Shown here: positions 1-8,755 of the stretch, piece after piece | How positions within the stretch are numbered: position 1 is the first letter of the stretch | Layout of the letters: each line of letters starts with the position of its first letter | From: Acholeplasmataceae bacterium | GTDB lineage: Bacteria; Bacillota_I; Bacilli_A; ML615J-28; CAG-313 | DNA: 62,135 nucleotides | Reading direction: 5' to 3' | Assembly (NCBI GenBank): GCA_012838945.1 | Contig: DUOG01000031.1 | Coordinates: 1 to 62,135 of the forward strand | Program-made: the position numbers and the translations under genes | The notes under the pieces: generated by a model | What the model was told of the DNA's origin: nothing | Seen by the model: only the letters and a program-made list of their open reading frames with translations | Database searches by the model: none

Positions 1-1610
1 TCTCGAAAGATGACCAACTTATGTCGTTGTAAATAGTAATTAATCACCATAGTGATTAAATCATAATCCCCCGCTTTAACACGTTTAAACAGTGGATTAT
101 CAATCACAATTCCATCAAAGTAATCCATCAATTCGAACAAGTTAAGACTTGCGAATAGATCATCACTAGCATAAAGCAGATGTTCTTTCTTCTTTAGTTT
201 CTTAATACTTTTCAAAAGTGATTCTCTGTTAATATCTCCAACTTTAGCCAGATGAATTGCAATTTTGAATTGTTCTTTTTGACTAAGTTTTAATACTAAG
301 TCCATTATTTCATCATTTAACAATTGTTTGCCCAAAAGGGTAATCATTATCAACCCTGGCCAAGTTTTTGTTTTAAGTAAGGTTGTAAATAGTTTTTTAT
401 TATAGGTCAAACTCAAATCAAAATTTAAAATTCGGTGTCCGAAGAGTTCAAGATTTTGAAAGATAAAGGAAGGAAAATAACCTAAAACATTGCCATGTTT
501 ACTATTTTCAATCGGATGAAACACTAATTTTGCTTTACTTGTCAAAATTAATGATTCATAATAACTTTCTTCTTCTTGCATTTTTCGATAATTAAGATAA
601 TTTTGATAGTCAAATGTTTCACTAATGTGTTCCACTAAATATGAAGCTACTTTAACTAGATTTTGCTTTGTCGGTATTTCTTTTGTAACTCTGACAAAAT
701 TAACTGAATATTCTTGATAGCTATTTTTAAACTGATTGTAACTATGCTTGTTAATTATTTCAGAAAAACCAACAACAATTGTTTGATCATCATATTTATA
801 GAAATTAGCTGTTTTAGGAAATACATCCTTAATATCTCGTTGTAGTTTTTCAAAAAAATCTTCAAATCTTCGATTCTTTTGTTTATAAGTAACCACAATT
901 AATGATGAAGTATTTTCTTCTGATAATTCATTAATAATATGAATTGATTTTGACCGTTCTTTTTTAAATTCATGATAGATTTCAACTTCAAAATCATTGA
1001 TTAATTTTACATCTTTTTGATAGTTTTCACTTAACTTATCATTGCCTAGTTTTTTTGCTGCTGATGATAAATATTTAATTTGATCACCATTTTTTATGAT
1101 GTAAGGCAATTGTAGTTCTTTTAAAAAGTCACAAGTGAATGTCAATAATGCCTCTTTTTCTTCTTCAACCATTATTTCTTGAATTATTTCTTTAAACTCA
1201 TTTTCTGAAAAATCATTTAGTGGAAGTTCACCATCACCATAAATCAAGACAACCCCAATCGTCTTATCTTCATGATGAATTGGAAGGGCAATCATTTCCA
1301 AAAATGATAATTCATTCATTGGTTTTTTATAAAAGGGGTCAATCAATTGGTAAACAAAATCCTCTTTTTTTAGTTTTAATGGTTCGTTATAGTCCAGAGC
1401 TATCTCTAAAATGCTACCTTCAATTTCATTTAGAGGGTAGTTTTTTTGAAATACTCTTTCACCTTTTTGATGATAAACATAGATGTTTTCTGTTCCATAT
1501 AGAGCATCTACCAGTTGATCTTGATATCTTTTTCCAAAAAGACACCAGGTAATCATCTCGGTCTTAGGTAAGCCTTTTACCATCTTAAGAATTATTTTAC
1601 GACTATTCAC
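1..1610 (-). CDS. GAF protein with degenerate GGDEF and EAL-like domains (partial)
   Basis: The minus strand is open from a GTG at 1608-1610 to the window edge, about 536 codons with no stop, so the C-terminus is missing. An AAAGGGG ribosome site lies 8 nt before this GTG; a second in-frame GTG at 1619 is too close to it. The N-terminal ~150 residues look GAF-like. Around residue 270 the sequence YKYDDQTIVVGF sits where a GGDEF domain has RYGGDEF. Near residue 363, LVFHPIENSKHGNVLGYF matches the start of an EAL domain, where the EAL tripeptide would follow 'G' but is replaced by YFPS. Near 480-503 ASDDLFASLNLFELM and DGIVID match the EAL-domain DDFG/KID region. I infer a cyclic-di-GMP-type regulatory protein that can neither make nor cleave the nucleotide. 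The domain reading is by eye and the overall function is unknown. Confidence 0.62.
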   Translation of the reverse strand, partial: MNSRKIILKMVKGLPKTEMITWCLFGKRYQDQLVDALYGTENIYVYHQKGERVFQKNYPLNEIEGSILEIALDYNEPLKLKKEDFVYQLIDPFYKKPMNELSFLEMIALPIHHEDKTIGVVLIYGDGELPLNDFSENEFKEIIQEIMVEEEKEALLTFTCDFLKELQLPYIIKNGDQIKYLSSAAKKLGNDKLSENYQKDVKLINDFEVEIYHEFKKERSKSIHIINELSEENTSSLIVVTYKQKNRRFEDFFEKLQRDIKDVFPKTANFYKYDDQTIVVGFSEIINKHSYNQFKNSYQEYSVNFVRVTKEIPTKQNLVKVASYLVEHISETFDYQNYLNYRKMQEEESYYESLILTSKAKLVFHPIENSKHGNVLGYFPSFIFQNLELFGHRILNFDLSLTYNKKLFTTLLKTKTWPGLIMITLLGKQLLNDEIMDLVLKLSQKEQFKIAIHLAKVGDINRESLLKSIKKLKKKEHLLYASDDLFASLNLFELMDYFDGIVIDNPLFKRVKAGDYDLITMVINYYLQRHKLVIFR

Positions 1611-1640
1611 TCCATCCACCCCTTTATTATAAAGATAAAA

Positions 1641-1661
1641 TACTAAGGTAGTCCCTTAGTA
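1641..1661 (-). terminator. Intrinsic terminator overlapping the dtd stop codon
   Basis: An 8 bp stem, TACTAAGG/CCTTAGTA with a 5 nt loop, is followed on the minus strand by a T-rich run. The dtd stop codon (1656-1658) lies inside the stem. Confidence 0.65.
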
Positions 1662-2096
1662 CTCTAATATTATGGTTACTGGTCCATCATTTACTAGCTC
1701 AATCTCCATATGAGCCCCAAAGACACCGGCTTTTGTTGTAATATGATATGTATCATTCAATATTTGATTAAATTCATAATAGAGTCTTTCAGCAATCGCT
1801 GGATCAAGAGCTTTCGTAAATGACGGTCGATTTCCTTTTCTTGTGTCTCCATATAAAGTGAATTGGGAAATTGATAAAATATCGCCTTGGGCGTCCATAA
1901 TATTTAAATTTAATTTGTTATTCTCATCTTCAAAGATTCGTAAATTAGCAATTTTTTGAGCCATTTGTTTAACATTGTCAATGTTATCCCCTTCAGTAAA
2001 GCCAACCAACAATAAATATCCTTTGTTGATAGCATTGATAATCTCATTATCAACTTTACAACTAGCTCTGCTAACTCTTTGAATTACTACTTTCAT
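1656..2096 (-). CDS. dtd: D-aminoacyl-tRNA deacylase
   Basis: The 146-residue product is full length for the Dtd family, which hydrolyses D-amino acids (D-Tyr and others) mischarged on tRNA and so protects translation. It shows the family start MKVVIQRVSRA, the catalytic-site motif SQFTLYGDTRKGNRP and the C-terminal NDGPVT motif (usually N-S-G-P-V-T). The start ATG overlaps the stop of the upstream rel gene as TAATG, so translation is probably coupled. The rel-dtd pair is common in Firmicutes. The gene ends inside a terminator hairpin. Confidence 0.95.
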   Translation of the reverse strand: MKVVIQRVSRASCKVDNEIINAINKGYLLLVGFTEGDNIDNVKQMAQKIANLRIFEDENNKLNLNIMDAQGDILSISQFTLYGDTRKGNRPSFTKALDPAIAERLYYEFNQILNDTYHITTKAGVFGAHMEIELVNDGPVTIILEY

Positions 2097-4294
2097 TAGT
2101 TAATCACCCGCACAATATCGTATATTTCACTAATTTTACTTAAGCTAACAATGGCATGATTTAAATCTTCAAGGTTTGCTACATTCAATCGAAATTTTGT
2201 AACACATTCACCTAGTTTTACTTGAGCAGATGAAACAGAAGTTATAGTAACTCTTGTTGAATTCAACAGGTTAATCATTTCTGGCAATAAACCCTTTTTA
2301 TCCATTGCATCAACGCGAAGGGTTGTTTGGAAAATACGCCCGGTAAATTCAGCATCCCAGTGAATGTTAATGAATCTTTTTTTATCAGAACGGGTAACAT
2401 TTGGACAATTAGCTCGATGAACTACGATACCAGTTCCTTTTGAAATGTATCCAACAATCTCATCTCCCATAATTGGTTGACAACAATTAGCAAGACGTAG
2501 TTGGGCCTTATCCAAACCTTCCACAATAATACCATAAGCATTGGAAGCTTTAGCGATAGATTCTGTCTTATCTTCTTTTTTATATTGTTGTAGAACAAAT
2601 TCTTCATCCATTTTAAGTTCATTCAAACCTAAAATGCGATTGACTGCTCCATGAGGAGAGATGGTACCAGTTCCAACTTCATAATAAAACTCTTCAACTG
2701 TTTTAACATTGTTTTTAGTGAAGTGTTTTTGAACGGTTTTATCATCTAAATCATTAGGATTATAGCCTTCTGTTTTAGCATATCTTTCAAACTCAGTTCT
2801 TCCTCTTTCAATGATAAGATCGCGTTGCATCTTATTGATATAAGCTTTAATCTTATGACGAGCATGAGAGGTTTTAACAATCTTTAACCATTCAGTTGAT
2901 GGTCCAGGTGAATTTTTATTTGTTTTTATTTCAACAACATCGCCAGTTTTTAATTGATAACTTAGCGGAACAATCCGACCATTAACAATGGCACCAGTTG
3001 TTTTATTACCAATTTCCGTGTGGATTCGGTAAGCAAAATCAATTGGTGTTGAACCATTAGGTAAATCAATTACTTTCCCCTTTGGGGTAAAGATATACAC
3101 ATTGGCGCTAAAAATATCTTCAATAATGCTTTCAAGTGGATCATCATTGACATCGCTCATTTCTACATAAGTTGATAAGTCTTTAAGCCATTTTAACTTA
3201 TTAGTAATTTCAAGGTGCTCTTTTTCTGGTGAATAGCCTTTGTTTTCTTCTTTATAGGCCCAGTGTGCAGCAACCCCGTATTCAGCAACTTGATCCATCT
3301 CGTATGTTCTAATTTGAATTTCAAAGATTCTACCATTGATTCCGACAATGGTCGTATGAAGCGATTGATAAAGGTTAGGTTTTGGCACCGCAATATAATC
3401 TTTGAACCGCATTGGAATCGGTGTCCATTTTCCATGTACAAGTCCTAAGATACGGTAACAGTCCTCAACCGAATCAACAACAACTCGAAGGGCTAACAGG
3501 TCATAAATATCTTCAATACTTCGTCCTTTTTGCATAATTTTTTTATAAATACTGTAGATATTTTTGATTCTACCCTTGATTTCATAACCAGTAACATTAT
3601 GGTCTTTTAATATTTCTTCAATTTGAGAAATCATCTCATCGATATCTTTTTCTCGTTCTGACTTCTTATGCATTACCGCTTCGCTAATTCGTTTATATTC
3701 TGCTTCATTAAGATATTTTAAACTAATATCTTCAAGTTCAGCTTTGAAACGATACATCCCTAGTCGATGGGCTAGTGGTGCATATAAGTCAAGGGTTTCT
3801 TTAGCAATTCGCTTTTGTTTTTCAATATCATTATGGGCACTTAAAGTGCGCATATTGTGAAGACGGTCGACTAGTTTTACTAAAACTACTCTAATATCTT
3901 TAGCCATTGCTAGTAGGATTTTTTGATGATCATGAGCTAGTGCTCTTTCTTTAGTCATGTACTTTAATTTGCTGATTTTAGTTACTCCATCAACAATTTC
4001 TGCAACATCATTACCAAAGCGAGCAGCCATCTCTTCTTTAGTCATATCTGTATCTTCTAAAACATCATGCAATAATCCCGCCGCAATCGTAGCCGGACCC
4101 GTATGTAATTCTGCCAATAAATAGGCTACTTCAATCGGATGTTGAACATATGGGTCACCCGACTTTCGCATTTGATCTTTATGTTTTTCACAAGCAACAA
4201 CATAAGCATCTTTTATCAAAGCGAGATTTTTCTCTTCTTTAAGATATTCACTAACCTTGGCTAAAATATCTTCAATTGTTCTAGGTTTATCCAT
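2096..4294 (-). CDS. relA: Bifunctional (p)ppGpp synthetase/hydrolase (Rel/RSH)
   Basis: This 732-residue cytoplasmic enzyme makes and degrades (p)ppGpp, the stringent-response alarmone. The N-terminal HD hydrolase domain has HPIEVA, LLHDVLEDT and DRLHNMRTL (residues ~45-150), so the hydrolase site looks intact. The synthetase domain (~230-350) includes KPNLYQSLHTTI. A TGS domain (~395-455, VYIFTPKGKVIDLPNGSTP) follows, and an ACT domain closes the protein (~655-732). The order and length match bifunctional Rel of Gram-positive bacteria. It lies between apt and dtd on the same strand, as in Bacillus (apt-relA-dtd), 53 bp after apt and overlapping dtd by one base. Confidence 0.96.
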   Translation of the reverse strand: MDKPRTIEDILAKVSEYLKEEKNLALIKDAYVVACEKHKDQMRKSGDPYVQHPIEVAYLLAELHTGPATIAAGLLHDVLEDTDMTKEEMAARFGNDVAEIVDGVTKISKLKYMTKERALAHDHQKILLAMAKDIRVVLVKLVDRLHNMRTLSAHNDIEKQKRIAKETLDLYAPLAHRLGMYRFKAELEDISLKYLNEAEYKRISEAVMHKKSEREKDIDEMISQIEEILKDHNVTGYEIKGRIKNIYSIYKKIMQKGRSIEDIYDLLALRVVVDSVEDCYRILGLVHGKWTPIPMRFKDYIAVPKPNLYQSLHTTIVGINGRIFEIQIRTYEMDQVAEYGVAAHWAYKEENKGYSPEKEHLEITNKLKWLKDLSTYVEMSDVNDDPLESIIEDIFSANVYIFTPKGKVIDLPNGSTPIDFAYRIHTEIGNKTTGAIVNGRIVPLSYQLKTGDVVEIKTNKNSPGPSTEWLKIVKTSHARHKIKAYINKMQRDLIIERGRTEFERYAKTEGYNPNDLDDKTVQKHFTKNNVKTVEEFYYEVGTGTISPHGAVNRILGLNELKMDEEFVLQQYKKEDKTESIAKASNAYGIIVEGLDKAQLRLANCCQPIMGDEIVGYISKGTGIVVHRANCPNVTRSDKKRFINIHWDAEFTGRIFQTTLRVDAMDKKGLLPEMINLLNSTRVTITSVSSAQVKLGECVTKFRLNVANLEDLNHAIVSLSKISEIYDIVRVIN

Positions 4295-4347
4295 ATATTC
4301 AACTCCTTTCTGTTATATTTTTTTAGATAATCAATATTATTTAATAG

Positions 4348-4860
4348 TTAATATTTTTCAAGGACTAAAATATTGTAACCTTCTAATTTTTCTCGTCCTT
4401 TTAGTTCGGTTAATTCTACTAAGAATGCTAAACCTGCAACAATGCCACCTAAGCTTTCAACTAAATCAATTGATGCTTTAATGGTGCCGCCTGTGGCTAG
4501 TAAATCATCGATGATTAAAACACGATCGCCTTTTTTTATGGCATCTTTATGCATACATAAGACGTTTTCGCCATACTCTAGAGAATAAGAAACACTTATA
4601 GTTTCACGTGGTAACTTATTCGGTTTTCGAATTGGAACAAAGCCAATCTCGAGATTTGAAGCTACTGGACAACCAAAAATGAATCCACGAGACTCTGGTC
4701 CAGCCACCACATTAACATTTAATTCTTCAGCAAATCTTGTCATTTCATCGCACGCACTTTTGAATGCTTTCCCATCATTCATTAATGGGGTTATATCACG
4801 AAATAAAATTCCTTCAATTGGATAATCAGGGACGTTTGCTATATACTTTTTGTAATCCAT
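4348..4860 (-). CDS. apt: Adenine phosphoribosyltransferase
   Basis: The 170-residue enzyme salvages adenine to AMP using PRPP. The PRPP-binding motif [13 protein letters not shown] is present near residues 116-128, and the start [18 protein letters not shown] and the FRDITPL stretch are typical of Apt. The length is normal. A GGAGGT ribosome site precedes the ATG and a good sigma-A promoter lies at 4885-4913. It heads the apt-rel-dtd run, and no terminator is visible before rel, so the three are probably cotranscribed. Confidence 0.96.
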   Translation of the reverse strand: MDYKKYIANVPDYPIEGILFRDITPLMNDGKAFKSACDEMTRFAEELNVNVVAGPESRGFIFGCPVASNLEIGFVPIRKPNKLPRETISVSYSLEYGENVLCMHKDAIKKGDRVLIIDDLLATGGTIKASIDLVESLGGIVAGLAFLVELTELKGREKLEGYNILVLEKY

Positions 4861-4884
4861 AAAATACCTCCATAATTATATTAT

Positions 4885-4913
4885 ATTATATCAAATATCG
4901 CAGAAATTAACAA
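4885..4913 (-). promoter_or_regulatory. Sigma-A promoter for apt
   Basis: On the minus strand TTGTTA (4908-4913) and TATAAT (4885-4890) are separated by exactly 17 nt, about 25 nt before the apt start. Confidence 0.65.
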
Positions 4914-4960
4914 TTATTTTATACCTAAGATGGACAAATTTTGTAAAAAGAGGTGCTAAA

Positions 4961-6451
4961 ATGAAAAAATCTTTTATCGCAAATACAATGATCGTCATCA
5001 TTTCTGGCTTTATCATTAAAATATTAGGTTTGCTTAATCGTATTTTAATAACCAGACTCCTTGGACCTAGTGGAGTCTCTTTATATATTTTGTCCTTTCC
5101 AACGATCATGCTTTTTATCAGCATTTCCGGAATGAGCCTAAATATATCAACCTCTAAATTAGTAGCGGAATCGCTAAAACTTAAAAACTATTCGCCGCGA
5201 AAGATCATTTTCAAGAGTATCATCTTAGCTTTGATTGTTTCGACTTTTACGACATGTATTTTCTTAATTATTTTGAAACCTCTTTGTTATTCTTTTTTGA
5301 AAGAACCAAATCTATATTATCCCTTGTTAACAACCGTTTTTTTAATACCTCTGGTTGGGATTAGTGATACCTTAAAAGGTTATTTTAACGGTTTAAAGGA
5401 GATGGGAATATCGGCACTTTCCACGGTCATTGAACAAATCTTTCGGATTTCCTTTTCTATAGCAGCCATTTTTCTCTTGCGTCCTCACGGTTTAATTGTT
5501 ACTACGGTATTTATTCTTCTATCCTTATCAATTGGTGAGATTGCTTCCATCATTTTTTCCATCATCAAGATTTTAAAATATCGACCTCCACATTATCCTA
5601 AAACTAAAAATGAATTTAATGCCATCTGTTCCATTAGTATCCCCACCACTCTAACCAGACTAATGGGTAATTTCATTTACTTTTTAGAACCAATTGTCTA
5701 TACGGCGGTCTTTACCTATTTAAACTATGCTCAAGCAGATATAGCCAATGAATACACCATTGTCAATGCCTATACCATCCCTCTACTTACTACGGTATCG
5801 TTTTTATCATTTGCGATTTCAACCTCAGTTATTCCGGTAATGGCGGAAAACTGGGCGCTAAAACGAACAGATGCCGTCCATCACTACATCAGTGAAGCCT
5901 TAATTTTATCGCTTATTCCGGGCATTCTAATAGCCGTATTGTTTTACTACTTCCCAAGCGAATATATGAACTTAATCTACGGCACGACCTTGGGATCAGA
6001 TCAAATTCGAAACCTCACCTTTATATTCTTGTTTTACTATATTCACCCACCAGTGGTTGCCATCTTACAAGCTATCGGCAAATCAAAATTTATCTTTGCT
6101 ATTTCAACTATTAGTAATGTTTTAAAGATTGCCTTAATAGCCTTATTAGCCTTTGTGCCAACCATTGGTCTTGATAGTATGCTCTATGCCATCATTTTTT
6201 CAATGATCCTATCAACAGTCATATGCCTTATGACAATGTTAAAAGTGACCAACTTTTCTTTTAACCTAAGAAAAGTATTTAATTTAGTTATGCTATTTCT
6301 TTTTACCTTTGGGTTAACGGGAGTTCTAAATTTCCTCCTAAAGGAGAAGTTTTTAATCACCTCATTGATTAGCACCATTTGTTTTATTATCATCTGTTTT
6401 AAATTAAATTTCTTTAGATTTTTTAAGTTTCAAAAAAGGGCTAGAGTTTAG
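4961..6451 (+). CDS. SpoVB-like polysaccharide/lipid flippase (MATE/MurJ superfamily)
   Basis: A 496-residue integral membrane protein with about 14 predicted hydrophobic segments. The start (KSFIANTMIVIISGFIIKIL, then RILITRLLGPSGVSLY) is characteristic of the SpoVB/YabM/YtgP group of polysaccharide-biosynthesis exporters, which move lipid-linked precursors across the membrane. SpoVB proper acts in spore cortex synthesis, and the sporulation genes elsewhere in the window make that plausible, but YtgP/MurJ-like roles cannot be separated by eye. An AGAGGTG ribosome site precedes the ATG. It is divergent from apt, and its TAG stop lies inside a hairpin shared with the convergent SGNH gene. Confidence 0.82.
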   Translation: MKKSFIANTMIVIISGFIIKILGLLNRILITRLLGPSGVSLYILSFPTIMLFISISGMSLNISTSKLVAESLKLKNYSPRKIIFKSIILALIVSTFTTCIFLIILKPLCYSFLKEPNLYYPLLTTVFLIPLVGISDTLKGYFNGLKEMGISALSTVIEQIFRISFSIAAIFLLRPHGLIVTTVFILLSLSIGEIASIIFSIIKILKYRPPHYPKTKNEFNAICSISIPTTLTRLMGNFIYFLEPIVYTAVFTYLNYAQADIANEYTIVNAYTIPLLTTVSFLSFAISTSVIPVMAENWALKRTDAVHHYISEALILSLIPGILIAVLFYYFPSEYMNLIYGTTLGSDQIRNLTFIFLFYYIHPPVVAILQAIGKSKFIFAISTISNVLKIALIALLAFVPTIGLDSMLYAIIFSMILSTVICLMTMLKVTNFSFNLRKVFNLVMLFLFTFGLTGVLNFLLKEKFLITSLISTICFIIICFKLNFFRFFKFQKRARV

Positions 6452-6458
6452 CCCTTTT
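6434..6458. terminator. Bidirectional terminator containing two stop codons
   Basis: A 10 bp perfect stem AAAAGGGCTA/TAGCCCTTTT has a 5 nt loop, with A and T flanks that work in both directions. It holds the stop of the plus-strand SpoVB-like gene (6449-6451) and the stop of the minus-strand SGNH gene (6448-6450). Confidence 0.8.
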
Positions 6459-7596
6459 GTTTATCTAAAATAAATTTGATAACTGGAGTAAGTTTTCTTG
6501 CCATTTCATAAAAGCCAAGATCATTTGGATGAACTCCATCAACTGTTCCTTCAAAGCCAATATCCTTCAATAATTCACCACCATCATAGAAATAGATGTA
6601 TGGATCATTTTTATGAAATTTGGCCACTGTTTTCCTTTGGAACTCGTTTAATCGTTTCTTTAGTTGGGCACCTTCTTCATAGAAGGCATCAAAACAAGTA
6701 GTAATTTTACTCAATACCAAAATAGGAACGGTCGGATTAAAGGTTCGTAATTGCTCAATGAAAGTAACTAATGTTTTTTCTAACTTTAAATCAGGTCCAC
6801 TTGCATTTCCTTCATAATCTAACACGAACAACTTAACATTTTCAATTTGAGCAAGTAATTGAGCTATTTCTTTTTCACCAAAGCCATTGCCAGAAAAACC
6901 AAAGTTTAAACATTCATAACCAAGTTTTCGCCCAACAATGGCAGGATAAGCCATGCCTGGACGGCTAGCACATCCACCTTGGGTAATGGAAGTCCCATAA
7001 AAAACTATTTTACCTTTGTCTTGATAATTGTGGGCAGGAAGAACACTAGCTTTCTTGTTAATTCCAATTAGAACCTCACTTACGGAAGCATAAAGTGGAA
7101 AGTTCAAGACAAGTAAATGGCCACCGCTTAGGTTGCTGAAAAAGGTGAATTCATATTCATCATTTTTAAAATTAAATGTTGATGAACGATAGAACTTTAA
7201 ATCACTTGGTTCACTACCAATGTACAAATCAAATCCTGCTTGACCGGTATAGGCCATATGGGACATCAAAAACTTATGCGATAATTTTACCTTAATTTTT
7301 AAAATATTAGTGTCACTATAAAAAGCGATGGCGCCACCAGCCGTATTTCCAACTAAAATGTTTAACGGTTCACTAATACTTTCAATAACATTTTGATATT
7401 TTAAAGCAAAGCGACGATAAGTCTTGTCCTCATTGAACCAATTAAATCCAAGTACTCTTACATCACGAGATTGTCGGGGATCAATCCAAAAAAGATCATC
7501 TTCTACTTTTTCTAAAGTGTTCTTCATGTTTTGATCGACATTTTCAATTTTTGTCTCATCTTTAGTTTCTACATCAATCTTTTTTTCGTTTTCCAT
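6448..7596 (-). CDS. SGNH/GDSL-type hydrolase
   Basis: A 382-residue predicted esterase or lipase-like hydrolase. Block I is FYGTSITQGG around residues 202-211, where the Ser is the likely nucleophile. NFGFSGNG matches block II (Gly), and DGVHPNDLGF near the C-terminus supplies the catalytic Asp and His of block V. The ~190 residues before this form a beta-rich domain, the layout seen in two-domain SGNH proteins acting on acylated carbohydrates. No signal peptide is visible: the charged start MENEKKIDVETKDE suggests a cytoplasmic enzyme. The substrate cannot be read from sequence. A hairpin at the start codon may affect translation. Confidence 0.82.
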   Translation of the reverse strand: MENEKKIDVETKDETKIENVDQNMKNTLEKVEDDLFWIDPRQSRDVRVLGFNWFNEDKTYRRFALKYQNVIESISEPLNILVGNTAGGAIAFYSDTNILKIKVKLSHKFLMSHMAYTGQAGFDLYIGSEPSDLKFYRSSTFNFKNDEYEFTFFSNLSGGHLLVLNFPLYASVSEVLIGINKKASVLPAHNYQDKGKIVFYGTSITQGGCASRPGMAYPAIVGRKLGYECLNFGFSGNGFGEKEIAQLLAQIENVKLFVLDYEGNASGPDLKLEKTLVTFIEQLRTFNPTVPILVLSKITTCFDAFYEEGAQLKKRLNEFQRKTVAKFHKNDPYIYFYDGGELLKDIGFEGTVDGVHPNDLGFYEMARKLTPVIKFILDKQKG

Positions 7597-7622
7597 ACTA
7601 TCACCTTAACTTTATGATAGTA
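7596..7622 (-). promoter_or_regulatory. Inverted repeat enclosing the SGNH-gene ribosome site
   Basis: TACTATCA and TGATAGTA (8 bp, perfect) flank an 11 nt loop that carries the AAGG of the ribosome site, and the stem reaches the A of the ATG. The mRNA could fold and limit initiation. This is seen in sequence; function is inference. Confidence 0.4.
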
Positions 7623-7674
7623 CTATTATAACATAAATAAAAAAAATAGGAAGAATAATTTGTCAAAAACTATT

Positions 7675-8331
7675 TCATTCTTCCACCTTGGGTTCAATAA
7701 CTTTAACTTTTTGATTTTCATAAACAACTAAAAAGATCTCATTTAACTGCTGATAGCCCAGCTCACTAAGTTCAGCCATTAACCATTTTTCCGTCTTCTT
7801 TATATGTTTTAAGTTACGGGTTTGTATCTCGCCCGTTAAAACTAATGGGAGCGGAAAAATCTTATCCTTATTTTCATCATAAGTAAAGACACTTAACTTG
7901 CCATTACTCTCTAGTATGGCATATTGCACTTCGACAACCGACCTAATATTTTTTTGACGCAATTGAAGATATAAATCATCAAGGTTATAAAATCCTTTTT
8001 TCATAACCTTTTTATTAATTCTTCCATTGTTAATAATAACTGATTCCGTTCCATCTAAGAGATGGCGAATCTTATTACTTTTAAGACTAATAAATGCTAA
8101 AACCTTTTGAATTAATGCTAATAAAATAATCGGAATGATAAATAAGAAAAAGGACTCATTATAGTTTTCTATTCCCAAAACCATGATATCAGCAATCACC
8201 AATAAAACAACTAAATCAAATAGACTTAGTTGTCCAACTTCCCTTTTTCCCATTAATTTAATGAGTATTAGAAGCAAGAAATAACCAAAAAAAGCCCGAA
8301 ATAAAATATTTAAAACTACATTCCAATCCAT
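7675..8331 (-). CDS. DUF421/YetF-family membrane protein
   Basis: The chosen ATG at 8331 has an AAGGA ribosome site and starts MDWNVVLNILFRAFFGYF; a longer reading to 8412 lacks a good ribosome site and would overlap the divergent gene. The 218-residue product has three hydrophobic N-terminal segments, the family motif LIKLMGKREVGQLSLFDLVV, and a soluble C-terminal part containing IINNGRINKKVMKK and DLYLQLRQKNI. This matches DUF421 (B. subtilis YetF/YrbG/YkjA), a family found in spore formers whose YetF-type C-terminal domain has been linked to spore germination proteins. The molecular activity is not defined. It is a single gene between the SGNH and TIGR04086 genes. Confidence 0.85.
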   Translation of the reverse strand: MDWNVVLNILFRAFFGYFLLLILIKLMGKREVGQLSLFDLVVLLVIADIMVLGIENYNESFFLFIIPIILLALIQKVLAFISLKSNKIRHLLDGTESVIINNGRINKKVMKKGFYNLDDLYLQLRQKNIRSVVEVQYAILESNGKLSVFTYDENKDKIFPLPLVLTGEIQTRNLKHIKKTEKWLMAELSELGYQQLNEIFLVVYENQKVKVIEPKVEE

Positions 8332-8383
8332 AATTATTCCTTCTATTTTAAAAATGTACGCATATAATTTATTAGGTGAGACA

Positions 8384-8755
8384 ATGAATATTATTAAAGC
8401 CAAACTGCGCACTTTATTCTCATTTTTGATTATTTTGTCCCTTATTGGTCTTATTTATGCATTGTTAATATGGAGTAATAAGATTGATAGTTCCAGTGAA
8501 AAATTTCATACCATTATGTTTATTACTGGTATTTGCCTCTTTATAATTTTAGGACTTTTAAGTGGCTATTACACACAAGAAAAAGGCCTCTTAGCGGGAC
8601 TAAGTTCGGCCTTAGTTATTATCGTCATTATCTTGATTATTAATCTATTTGTAAAAGAACCAATCACTTTAAGAATGGTCCTAAAATTTTTAACCTATAC
8701 TGCCGGTTCTGCGGCTGGTGGAATAATGGGAGTAAATATTCCTCGTTCGAAATAA
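8384..8755 (+). CDS. TIGR04086-family small membrane protein
   Basis: The ATG at 8384 is preceded by TTAGGTGAGACA, so I prefer it to the upstream in-frame ATG at 8354. The 123-residue product has four hydrophobic segments and the pattern GYYTQEKGLLAGLSSALVI with a C-terminal GSAAGGIMGVN. This fits the TIGR04086 putative membrane protein family of Firmicutes, whose function is unknown. It runs divergently from the DUF421 gene (53 bp between starts) and abuts the end of the convergent nadC with no space and no clear terminator. Confidence 0.7.
   Translation: MNIIKAKLRTLFSFLIILSLIGLIYALLIWSNKIDSSSEKFHTIMFITGICLFIILGLLSGYYTQEKGLLAGLSSALVIIVIILIINLFVKEPITLRMVLKFLTYTAGSAAGGIMGVNIPRSK

Noticed and set aside
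1220-1552. Plus-strand open frame of 110 codons
   Set aside because: It lies antisense within the GAF/EAL-like gene, has His-rich, unlikely composition and no ribosome site.
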